Origin: CAYQTE01 sp964420285
Lineage (GTDB): Bacteria; Planctomycetota; Phycisphaerae; Tepidisphaerales; Tepidisphaeraceae
Length of the DNA: 64,000 bases
Assembly: GCA_964420285.1 (NCBI GenBank)
Contig: CAYQTE010000003.1
Span: 1-64,000 of the forward strand
Direction of reading: 5' to 3'
The notes below the pieces were generated by a model. The model saw only the letters and a list, made by a program, of their open reading frames with translations, did not search any database and had not been told where the DNA came from. Positions 37,188-45,140 of the stretch are shown piece by piece (position 1 is the first letter of the stretch; the number at the start of each line of letters is the position of its first letter). Both the position numbers and the translations under genes were made by a program.

Positions 37188-38855
37188 CTATGCCCACGAC
37201 TTTCCCGCTTTGCGCGTGCCGCACAGATAGACATCCATTCCCAGTGCCGCCGCCATGGCCGCCTTGGCGCGAAGGGCCTTGTCGGCGGCGCCGGAGCTGT
37301 TGGCGTAGGCGATCTGAATGTGATTGCTCTTGTGCCTGGCCATCAGTTGATCGCGGCTCACGCCGTAGGTGACGGCGTGAACGATCGGCCACTGCGGCGT
37401 GGTCGCCCGCCAGCGCCGCTGCGTCTCCTCCGGCGGAAGCTCGACAACCCCGCCGCGACCAATGTCCATTTTCAGCCGCTTGTTCTCGACATAAATGCGG
37501 CTCCAGACGATTTCGCCGGGCCGGCCGATGCCGCGCATCGTTCCGCCACCGAGCCGGAAATACATCGCCGGCTGGCGCACGCTGGCGGTTCCGCCCCAAC
37601 CGCCGATGTAATGCGCCGGCGGCGCTGCCCCGCTGATTTGCAGCAGCCAGACAAAATCGTCCACCGTGCCCGATCGATCCGCATCGCCCCAGCGCACATC
37701 GTGCAGAGTCGATTCCACCGGCTGGCCCATCGCCGCGTGAACGCGATACGTGAGCAAACCGTCCAGACCGGCGCACTCATCCACTTCATTGAAGTGCGGC
37801 AACGGCCGGCCGGCGTAAAGCACGCGCGACCCATCCCGGCTGCACACCGGCGGGCGATCAGCGTTGTTCATCGTCCCCTCGGCCAGATCGGATGCGGGCA
37901 TCAAATCCTTCAGACCCTGCTGATACTGGATGCCGATCGCATCGCATCCGAAATCATCCGCGATGCGAACGGCCGCGATATACATCCGGCATTGCTGGCG
38001 AATCTGCGCATCGGTCAGATCGGTCGCTTCGTTAGGCCCGGTCTGAAACGTCATGCCGTGTTCACCCATCCACCAGCGCACATCATCCGCCTCGCGGTCG
38101 CTGACCTGCGTCGATTCGTAATAGAGCGCCGATTGGCTCAGGCGTTCCTTGTACACGCCGGTCGGATTCAGCAACTCATCGGGGATGATCGCGTTGTACA
38201 TCCCCATGCACCCTTCGTCGAAGACGCCCATGATCGCCTTGTTGCGTTGAAGCTCGGCCGCCAGAGCCTCGCCGAGTTTCCGCTCCGGATGCGCCGCCGC
38301 CGCGTGACTCAGCTTCATCACGTGCGTCAGCTTGTGCGGCGACTGGCCGGTCTTGAGCCAGCGCTTCAGGTGATGGTGAAAGAACGAATCCGTGAAATCC
38401 TCGCTCCAGAGCGTTGAATAATCGACGCCCGCTTTGGTAAGCGAGCCGTTGAGATTGAGCATCCCGACCAGCCCCGGCCACGTGCCGGAAAAATTCGCCA
38501 CGGTCAGGATCGGCCCGCGATGCGAAATCAACCCGCTCAGCACGTGATGCGAATACTGCCAGACCGCCTCGGCCACGATCAGCGGGGCATCCGGATCGAG
38601 CGCGGCAAACACCTTCATCCCTTCGGCCTGCGATTGGATGAAACCGTGACGTTCGGCTTCCTTATACGGATGGGCGCGGACAAGTTCATGGCCGTGTTTG
38701 GCGACGGCGTCGGCCAGTGTCTTCTCCATCTTCTCCTGCTCGGCCCAGCAGGTTTGATTGGCGGCCAGGCGGAGATCGCCGCTGGCGACCAGCAGCACGC
38801 GGTTCTTGCCGAGTTTCTTGGGTTTGTCGATGGTCGGAAGCTGGTATTTGCTCAT
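37188..38855 (-). CDS. L-fucose/L-arabinose isomerase fold family protein
   Basis: This 555-residue protein has features of the sugar isomerase superfamily. LIVAEAVWQYSHHVL and TVANFSGTWPGLVG lie in the N-terminal part; FDEGCMGMYNAIIP, with a putative Glu/Asp metal ligand, lies in the middle. A C-terminal beta-rich domain follows. It is not a standard FucI or AraA, and the substrate is unknown. Its last four bases overlap the first four of the next reading frame (bpt stop over its start), and the ABC genes follow, so a four-gene operon is possible. Confidence 0.75.
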   Translation of the reverse strand: MSKYQLPTIDKPKKLGKNRVLLVASGDLRLAANQTCWAEQEKMEKTLADAVAKHGHELVRAHPYKEAERHGFIQSQAEGMKVFAALDPDAPLIVAEAVWQYSHHVLSGLISHRGPILTVANFSGTWPGLVGMLNLNGSLTKAGVDYSTLWSEDFTDSFFHHHLKRWLKTGQSPHKLTHVMKLSHAAAAHPERKLGEALAAELQRNKAIMGVFDEGCMGMYNAIIPDELLNPTGVYKERLSQSALYYESTQVSDREADDVRWWMGEHGMTFQTGPNEATDLTDAQIRQQCRMYIAAVRIADDFGCDAIGIQYQQGLKDLMPASDLAEGTMNNADRPPVCSRDGSRVLYAGRPLPHFNEVDECAGLDGLLTYRVHAAMGQPVESTLHDVRWGDADRSGTVDDFVWLLQISGAAPPAHYIGGWGGTASVRQPAMYFRLGGGTMRGIGRPGEIVWSRIYVENKRLKMDIGRGGVVELPPEETQRRWRATTPQWPIVHAVTYGVSRDQLMARHKSNHIQIAYANSSGAADKALRAKAAMAAALGMDVYLCGTRKAGKSWA

Positions 38856-39652
38856 GGCGAAGCCTCAGCGATTTGGGTCGCGATTGCTTCAGCCTGTTCC
38901 GGCCGGCGCCACACGCCGTCCGGGCACATCACCTCACACGGCCGGAAGCGCGATTTGTATTCCATCGCGCCGCAATCCCGAACCCAGTAACCGAGGTAAT
39001 AGTACGGAATTCCCTTCGCCGCCGCAAAATCCAGCTCGACCATCGCCCCAAACGTCCCCAGCCCGCGGTTCGATTCGGCCGGATCGTAATAGAAATAGAC
39101 GGTGCTCAGCGATTCCCGGCACACGTCGCAGATGCCGATGGCCAGGAGCTTTCCCGAGCCGTCGCGGTAGGTGAATTCCAGCGTCGTCACCGGCGAGGCC
39201 GTCCAGAATTCCTCCATCGCCTGGCGGCTCTCGACGGCTTCTCGCCCATGCCGCAGGCGCAGATACCGCTCGCACAATTCGTACTTCTCCTCATTGAACT
39301 TCGGCGGCCCAAACTGAATTTTCAGATCGCGATTGCGCAGTGCGGCCCGCCTTTGCGATCGACTGGGCGCGAACAAGGCAGCAGGCACGCGGATGGGAAG
39401 ACACCGCCGACATCCCCGGCAGATCGGCTGATAAAACATCCGCCCATTGCGACGAAATCCCGCGTCCATGAAGGCGTGATACAAGCTCGGCTCAACACGC
39501 CCGGCCGCGAAGGCGCGGATGGTCATCACCCGATCCGGCAAATAAGGACACGGCCGGCCGGGAAGTTCGGTCATCGGCACCGACACCGGCGGCGTGACGG
39601 CGGGATAGGCGCAATGCGGCGCGTCGGCAAATTGCGGGAGGGCGATGGGCAT
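38852..39652 (-). CDS. bpt: aspartate/glutamate leucyltransferase
   Basis: This 266-residue Bpt-family protein contains PCPYLPDRVMTIRAFAAG, AGFRRNGRMFYQPICRGCRRCLPIRV (paraphrased here by its C-x2-C core) and DVCRESLSTVYFYYDP. It moves Leu from Leu-tRNA to N-terminal Asp or Glu of proteins, marking them for ClpS/ClpAP. The four-base overlap with the isomerase-fold gene suggests coupled translation. The combination with sugar and ABC genes is unusual and probably incidental. The family length (about 235-250) is slightly exceeded at the N-terminus. Confidence 0.93.
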   Translation of the reverse strand: MPIALPQFADAPHCAYPAVTPPVSVPMTELPGRPCPYLPDRVMTIRAFAAGRVEPSLYHAFMDAGFRRNGRMFYQPICRGCRRCLPIRVPAALFAPSRSQRRAALRNRDLKIQFGPPKFNEEKYELCERYLRLRHGREAVESRQAMEEFWTASPVTTLEFTYRDGSGKLLAIGICDVCRESLSTVYFYYDPAESNRGLGTFGAMVELDFAAAKGIPYYYLGYWVRDCGAMEYKSRFRPCEVMCPDGVWRRPEQAEAIATQIAEASP

Positions 39653-39775
39653 GGGCGGATTCTACACGGGTTCGTAATCCGGAGGTGGCAAGCTCCGTAC
39701 GCCGTCACCAGGAGCTACAACGTGCTCAAAATGCAACCGTAGGCGACGGGGACTAGGGTTTGATTTCTTACGGCA

Positions 39776-40312
39776 TTAGGGCGGCAACGGCCCTTTTTCC
39801 AATTCGAATTCCGACTTGCGGCCCATCACGTCCAAATGCACTCGGCTGCCATCCACGCGGTAATCCCAAGGAGGCTCGACAAATGTAGTCCAGAGTTTCT
39901 TTCCAGCGCAATCCCACGCGGCGAGTTCCAACTCCGCGCTCATGATTACGTGCCTCCCGTGTTGCATCCAGCACCAGAATCCCACGTCGCATTTGTCGAT
40001 CCAAAGCCGCTGCAACGGATCAAGGCAATAAGCCAGTAGACGCTCTCCCGCTCCGATAAACAGCGTCCTTGTTTCCGGCACGAGCAGTACGCCAGGATCA
40101 AAGCCCGCGAGTGATGGCGAAAATGTCTGCGCCACGACCAGTGACGGCCAACCGGTCGAACCGGAAATGCTCACGAAACTATGTGCCCTTTCCGGGTTTC
40201 GCACGTCAAACTCTTCAAAGAGCGATGAGTGCTGCCGATATTCGGCGTACGTTGCGGGAAGTGCGCCCCGTTCCACTTGTATCAGATACTGTCCGACGGA
40301 GACTTTGAACAC
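39776..40312 (-). CDS. conserved hypothetical protein
   Basis: This 178-residue soluble protein shows a pattern I have seen in many planctomycete unknowns: HSSLFEEFDVRNPERA, GFDPGVLLVPETRTLFIGAG and VDGSRVHLDVMGR, with many Trp. The GTG at 40312 has a GGAGAG site upstream and avoids overlap with the toxin gene; a longer frame to 40402 is open. It lies directly after the RelE-type toxin, but a functional link is unproved. Confidence 0.7.
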   Translation of the reverse strand: MFKVSVGQYLIQVERGALPATYAEYRQHSSLFEEFDVRNPERAHSFVSISGSTGWPSLVVAQTFSPSLAGFDPGVLLVPETRTLFIGAGERLLAYCLDPLQRLWIDKCDVGFWCWMQHGRHVIMSAELELAAWDCAGKKLWTTFVEPPWDYRVDGSRVHLDVMGRKSEFELEKGPLPP

Positions 40313-40346
40313 AGCACTCTCCAGGAACAACGTGGCTCGACGTCGA

Positions 40347-40643
40347 TTACCGCGACTCCCGCCGCCAACTCCCCGGTCGGCGGCGAAGATCAAAAACCGC
40401 AATGATCTCGACCGTCTGTTTCGACGGAGTGCGGTAGATCACGGCATACGGAAACCGATCAAGCCGATACCGCCGGATTCCATGCTCAATTTCCGGCCAG
40501 CGTCGCGGCGCCTCCAGGACGCGAGCCAAGGCCGACTCCACTTCGGCGGCGAATTCAGACCCGAGCCCCGCCCGCCGCGTTTCGTAGAAATCGGCGGCGG
40601 CGAGGAGGTCAACTCTCGCCTCAGGTGAGAAGCGATAGTGCAT
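40347..40643 (-). CDS. RelE/ParE family toxin
   Basis: This 98-residue protein has the RelE/ParE pattern: RFSPEARVDLLAAADFYE at the start, then RLDRFPYAVIYR near residue 65 and IIAVFDLRRRPGSWRRE at the end. Such toxins either cut mRNA on the ribosome or inhibit gyrase; the sequence does not say which. The ATG at 40643 follows the antitoxin stop by only a few bases and has AGGTGA upstream. Confidence 0.88.
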   Translation of the reverse strand: MHYRFSPEARVDLLAAADFYETRRAGLGSEFAAEVESALARVLEAPRRWPEIEHGIRRYRLDRFPYAVIYRTPSKQTVEIIAVFDLRRRPGSWRRESR

Positions 40644-40647
40644 CGCT

Positions 40648-40872
40648 TCACCTTTGGAACCGTTGGCGCAATTCCTGCATGACCTGATCGCCGGGGATGG
40701 CCTGAACCAGCCCACTGTCCAACGCGGCCACACGACGGTGAACCTCGGCGACCTGCCCCGGTGCAAGCTCATCCGGCGCGATCCCCTGCCAGAGGGCTTC
40801 GGCCACTTCGTCGCGCTCCCGCGGGTCCAGAGCCATCGCCTCAGTCAGGATTTGGTCCTTGGTCATCGACAT
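40648..40872 (-). CDS. addiction module antitoxin (TIGR02574-like)
   Basis: This 74-residue protein begins MTKDQILTEAMALDPRERDEVAEALW, the pattern of the putative addiction module component family, which neutralise RelE/ParE toxins. The start may be at 40872 or two codons later. It is followed after 4 bases by the toxin gene, and both are leftward; the pair probably autoregulates. No palindrome before it could be fixed. Confidence 0.88.
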   Translation of the reverse strand: MSMTKDQILTEAMALDPRERDEVAEALWQGIAPDELAPGQVAEVHRRVAALDSGLVQAIPGDQVMQELRQRFQR

Positions 40873-40972
40873 AGATTCCCTTTCGTGATCGCACTGCCGG
40901 ATACATTATAGCGTGGAACGCGCGGAGAGACGATATCGCCTTGAGACCGCGAATCGGCTATCATTATTGCAG

Positions 40973-41239
40973 ATGACAAACCACGATGTCATCCGCAAGC
41001 TGGACGATCAGCCGTTCCGGCCGTTTCGCATCCGGCTGGTCAACAACTCGACGTACGACATCCTCGATCCGGGGATGATCATCGTCGGCGACAGCAGCGC
41101 GGTCATCGCCACGCGGAATATCCGGGACGAAACGGGACACCGCGTGACGACCGATTGGCGCACCGTATCCATCGCGCACATGCTCGAATTTTCCGATGTC
41201 CGGTCGTCCGGAAACGGCAGGCGAAAAGGCAAGAGTTAG
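40973..41239 (+). CDS. small conserved hypothetical protein
   Basis: This 88-residue protein begins MTNHDVIRKLDDQPFRPFRIRLVNNSTYDILDPGM and contains RTVSIAHMLEF. The QPFxPFRIxL motif is typical of small planctomycete unknowns. It is divergent from the toxin-antitoxin pair (100 bases apart). The start is at the ATG at 40973; a frame to 40913 is open but adds unrelated sequence. Function unknown. Confidence 0.65.
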   Translation: MTNHDVIRKLDDQPFRPFRIRLVNNSTYDILDPGMIIVGDSSAVIATRNIRDETGHRVTTDWRTVSIAHMLEFSDVRSSGNGRRKGKS

Positions 41240-41253
41240 CTTCGCCGTCCCCC

Positions 41254-42143
41254 TCACCTCCCCGAAATTCCGCTGCCGGTCTTAAATGCGGCGAGAACGC
41301 CGATGGCGATCATGGCCAGGCCCATGGGGCTGAAAAAATACTCAGCGAGTTTGTCTGAGGGGAGATCAAAAAGTGAGACGCCGGGAGCTACGCGGGCGAG
41401 AATGATCTCAGCCACGACCACCTTGGCGAAGAGGATCGCAAGAATCGTCGTGACCGCCGCAATCAGGCCTCCGATGGGGCTGGTGTCCTTATTTCCGGCC
41501 ACCATGCCAATGCCCGCCGCAACGCCGATGGCAATGGCAATGAAGCCAACCGCATACCCGGTTGCGGCCGCAACGATAATCCATAAGCCGCTGGCCACCA
41601 GAGCGGCGATGGCGCTGAAAATCGTACCGGCCAGCAACGGCCCCATCAGGGCGGTGGCGCTGCGCTTGGCGGCTTTCTTGGCCGTCCTACCTGATGCAAC
41701 CGCGCGGGCGGGCGCTGTGGCGACAGCGGTCTTCCTTCCCGTGCGGACGTCATAACCGCAATTGACGCACAGCACGGCGCCGTCGGCGAGGGGCGACTTG
41801 CACTGCGGGCAACTGCCCACGGCCGTGGGTTCCGGAACCGTTCTGGCCTGCTCGGCCAGCGTATACATGGCGTCCAGAGAGTTGTCCTGCTCCTCTTCCG
41901 GTATGCCAATGGCAGGCGGGGCGCTTTGTGCGGGCTTTGGCATCGGCGGCGGTATTGCGGCGGGCGGCTTGGATCTCGCGATTGGCGGCGGCATGGCCGG
42001 GCGTCGGCCAGACCTTCGCCCGGCGCGATAACCAGCGTATTCCCGCAGGCCGGACATCGCGCTTTCTTGCCCGCCGCGGTGGCCGGCGCCTTGAGTTTCT
42101 TCCCACACGGGCACATGACGTGGATAATGCTGGCCGTTGTCAC
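41254..42143 (-). pseudogene. zinc-ribbon membrane protein with frameshift
   Basis: The frame that starts at a GTG (42143) reads TTASIIHVMCPCGKKLKAP...ARCPACGNTL, a zinc-ribbon N-terminus. It would end in ADARP near 41996-42005, after which the other frame continues PAMPPPIARSKPP, then a second zinc ribbon (CPQCKSPLADGAVLCVNCGYD) and four hydrophobic segments. Together they give one plausible two-zinc-ribbon membrane protein of about 296 residues. The break falls in a GC run and could be an assembly error. The protein resembles the gene at 48261-48869 only in architecture. Confidence 0.65.
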
Positions 42144-42249
42144 CGCGCACCGCCTTTCCCTTGAGTAACGATCGAGGAGACCGGCGTACATATACCAGAA
42201 TTCGGCGCGGGAAGAAATGAGGACGGCCGCGTTGGCACAATCGGAATTA

Positions 42250-42726
42250 TTAAGAGAGCTTCGGTAACTCGATCCGCGCGTACGGCTTGGCCGGGTCGTC
42301 GCTGAGGAGCTGGACGATGTGCCCGACAGCCTGGCGGTTGGCGAGCCACATGAATTGGGTGGCGGCATCGGCTTGGGGAATCCAGCGGAGGGCCGTGTGT
42401 TCTTCGTTGAGTGCCACGCTCTCGGCGCGATCGACGACGGCGGCGAACTGGATGCAGTGCCAGAGCGTGTCCTGCGCGGCGATGTAGAAAATGTCGACCG
42501 GCTCCAGGCGATACAGTTCCCGCGGGACCAGGCCGGTTTCTTCCTTCAATTCGCGGATCGCGGCTTGCCAGGCGGTTTCGCCGCCCTCGATGCCGCCGTA
42601 GACCGTTTGCCACGTGTTGCCCAGAAAATCGTTCTCGCGTCGTTTGAGTTGGAGAAATTCCCATTCTGCGTCGCAGGGGTCGCGGCGCAGGACATAGCAG
42701 CAGATCATGTCGTGGCGGATGTTCAC
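42250..42726 (-). CDS. Nudix hydrolase
   Basis: This 158-residue protein has the Nudix box GIEGGETAWQAAIRELKEETGL (given by its GGxE...REUxEETG frame) near residue 45-66. NudB-type enzymes hydrolyse dihydroneopterin triphosphate or other NDP-X compounds; the sequence does not fix the substrate, although LLVRRxD/LKRRENDF and WQTVYGGI are NudB-like. It overlaps the end of dprA by 4 bases, so the two may be co-transcribed. Confidence 0.9.
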   Translation of the reverse strand: MNIRHDMICCYVLRRDPCDAEWEFLQLKRRENDFLGNTWQTVYGGIEGGETAWQAAIRELKEETGLVPRELYRLEPVDIFYIAAQDTLWHCIQFAAVVDRAESVALNEEHTALRWIPQADAATQFMWLANRQAVGHIVQLLSDDPAKPYARIELPKLS

Positions 42727-43931
42727 GTCGATTTCCGGCCGGGGCGGAGGTAATGCTGGCCGTCCACGCGCTTCACCATGCCGCGCAGGGTCATGAGCGT
42801 CAGTTCCTGCATGACGACCTGGGCGGGGAGATCGGCGGATTCTACGATCGTGTCAAGTTGAGTGGGATCGTCATCGATCTGTGCGAGGATCAGTCGCTGG
42901 CGATCGGTCATCGTGCCCAGGCGCGGGTCCGAAGGCGCGGGGCCGTCGCCGCTGTCGTGGGTGGTGGGGCCGCCGGCGTGGGAGAAGAGATCGCCATTGG
43001 CGGCCGCGGCGGCGATTTGATCGGCGGGCGCCCAGACGATATCGGGGAGCGGGCCGAGGCCTTCGAGGATGTGGTCCAGGCATGTCACCAGCGTGGCGCC
43101 GTCGCGGATGAGTTCATGGGCGCCGCCGGACATGGCGTTATCGACCCGGCCGGGCAGGGCGAAGACCGGCCGGCCGTGATCGCTGGCGGCCACGCGGGCG
43201 GTGATCAGAGCGCCGCTGCGCGTGTCGGCCTCGATCACAAGGACCCCGCGCGACAGGCCGGAGACGACGCGGTTGCGGCGGGGGAAATTTTCCTTCAGCG
43301 GCGGTGTGCCCATGGGGAATTCGCTGACGACAGCGCCTTGGCCGGCGATCTGGTTGAAGAACTTCTCATTCTCCGGCGGATAGGCGATATCAACGCCGCA
43401 GCCCAGGACGGCGATGGTGCGGCCGAGGGTTTGTGCAATGGCGCCGCGATGGGCGGCCGAATCAACGCCGCGGGCGCCGCCACTGACGACGGTGAGACCG
43501 GCCCCGGCCAGAAGTGCGGCGAACCGTTCGGCCTGTTCCCGGCCGTAATAGCTGCATCGACGCGAACCGACGATGGCGATGGCGTTGAGATCGCGCGGCT
43601 GCAAATCGCCGCGGACATAGAGCACGGCCGGCGGATCGGGGATGGCACGCAGCGTGGCGGGATAGGCCGGGTCGTCGAGGCACACGAGCGAAACGGACGC
43701 CGCGGCGCATTTTGCCAGTTCATCATCGACGCGGACGGCGGCGTCGCGCAGGGCGCTCTCGATCTGATGCGCCCGCTGCGGGCCGATGCCGTTGATCTGC
43801 TCCAGCAGCAAGCGATCGGCGGCGCAGGCGGCGGCGACGGAACCGGCGGCTTCCACCAGCCGCGCCGTCAGCACGTTGCCGATCCCTTCGGTCAGGGACA
43901 GTTGCAGCCAGTCTCTCAGTGGCACGCTCAT
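42723..43931 (-). CDS. dprA: DNA processing protein DprA/Smf
   Basis: This 402-residue protein has a helix-hairpin-helix N-terminus (LTEGIGNVLTARLVEAAGS), the Rossmann-type DprA core with IAIVGSRRCSYYGREQAE, SGGARGVDSAAHRGA and the basic ENFPRRNRVVSGLS loop, and a C-terminal winged helix. It loads RecA on incoming single-stranded DNA during transformation. The ATG at 43931 gives MSVPLRDWLQLSLTEGIG, the normal start. It follows aroB on the same strand with about 20 bases between. Confidence 0.95.
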   Translation of the reverse strand: MSVPLRDWLQLSLTEGIGNVLTARLVEAAGSVAAACAADRLLLEQINGIGPQRAHQIESALRDAAVRVDDELAKCAAASVSLVCLDDPAYPATLRAIPDPPAVLYVRGDLQPRDLNAIAIVGSRRCSYYGREQAERFAALLAGAGLTVVSGGARGVDSAAHRGAIAQTLGRTIAVLGCGVDIAYPPENEKFFNQIAGQGAVVSEFPMGTPPLKENFPRRNRVVSGLSRGVLVIEADTRSGALITARVAASDHGRPVFALPGRVDNAMSGGAHELIRDGATLVTCLDHILEGLGPLPDIVWAPADQIAAAAANGDLFSHAGGPTTHDSGDGPAPSDPRLGTMTDRQRLILAQIDDDPTQLDTIVESADLPAQVVMQELTLMTLRGMVKRVDGQHYLRPGRKST

Positions 43932-43953
43932 CTCCGGAAATTGCGGTGTCTGG

Positions 43954-45051
43954 TCAGGCCGGGGGAACAAGGCTCTCGATGACCGACACGGCCAGTTCCC
44001 GCGGCACATCGTCGCGCACGATCACGTGGCCGATCCGCGTCGGCAGCACGAACCGCACCAGGCCGGCGCGGACCTTTTTGTCATACGCCATCGCATCGGC
44101 GACGGCCGCGACGGGGAGTTTCATCCCGCCGACAGGCAAGCCGGCCGCGCGGATCAGATCGACGATGCGATTTTCGACCGAAGCGTCGATCATGCCCAGC
44201 CGCCGCGCCAGCCTTGTGGCGGCGACCATTCCCAGCGCCACCGATTCGCCGTGGGAGTAGGAATATTCGGAAATGGATTCGATGGCGTGGCCGAACGTGT
44301 GGCCGAAATTGAGATGCGCCCGCTCTCCCTTTTCAAACGGATCGGCGGCGACGACGGCGGCCTTGATGGCGACATTGTGGGCCACCAGATCGGCCAGGGC
44401 GTCCAGATCGGCGGCGACAAGCTTTTCGATCGACGATTGCAGTCTGGAAAACCCATCGGCATCACGGATGATGTCGTGCTTGATGCACTCGGCCAGGCCG
44501 CCGACCAGTTCGCGTTTGGGCAGCGTCGCCAGCACGTCGGGATCGATGAGCACGCCGCGCGGCTGGTGGAAGGCGCCGATGAGGTTCTTGCCCAGCGGGT
44601 GGTTGACGCCGGTCTTGCCGCCCACGCTGGCATCGACCATCGCCAGAAGCGTGGTCGGGACTTGGATAAAGGGCAAGCCGCGCAAAAGGGTGGCGGCCAC
44701 AAACCCCGCGACATCACCGACAACCCCGCCGCCGAGGGCGACGATCGGATAGCGACGGTCGATGCGCCTTTCGAGGAAGAAGCTGTAGAGCGATTCGACC
44801 TGGCGGACGGTCTTGTTGTCCTCGCCGCGCGGGAAGACCGCGGCGTCGATGGTGACGCCGGCCGACCGGGCGGCGTCGCGCAGGCGCGGCAGCCACGAAT
44901 CGGCCAGCGCGGAATCGGCGATGACGCCCATCCTCGGCGAGCCGGTGAGCTTGCGCACGAGGTGAGGCACGTCAGACAGCAGCCCGCGCCGCACGACGAT
45001 GTCGTAGGAATCCTGAGCCAAATCAAGGTGAATGACCTGCGGATCTGTCAC
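43954..45051 (-). CDS. aroB: 3-dehydroquinate synthase
   Basis: This 365-residue enzyme has the NAD motif GGGVVGDVAGFVAAT, the LAMVDASVGGKTGVN core and the zinc ligands in GLAECIKHDI, HAIES and HGESVALGM. It converts DAHP to dehydroquinate, second step of the shikimate path; aroF lies 10 kb further along this strand. The GTG at 45051 was chosen as it leads straight into TDPQVIHLDL; the upstream extension has no similarity. Confidence 0.96.
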   Translation of the reverse strand: MTDPQVIHLDLAQDSYDIVVRRGLLSDVPHLVRKLTGSPRMGVIADSALADSWLPRLRDAARSAGVTIDAAVFPRGEDNKTVRQVESLYSFFLERRIDRRYPIVALGGGVVGDVAGFVAATLLRGLPFIQVPTTLLAMVDASVGGKTGVNHPLGKNLIGAFHQPRGVLIDPDVLATLPKRELVGGLAECIKHDIIRDADGFSRLQSSIEKLVAADLDALADLVAHNVAIKAAVVAADPFEKGERAHLNFGHTFGHAIESISEYSYSHGESVALGMVAATRLARRLGMIDASVENRIVDLIRAAGLPVGGMKLPVAAVADAMAYDKKVRAGLVRFVLPTRIGHVIVRDDVPRELAVSVIESLVPPA

Positions 45052-45140
45052 GGCGGGATTGTAACGGAGGAGTGGAGAAATGCGAATCGACCGCAAAGCC
45101 GCCGAGCCGCTCAGAAGAAATCACGCGGAGATGGATTGGA

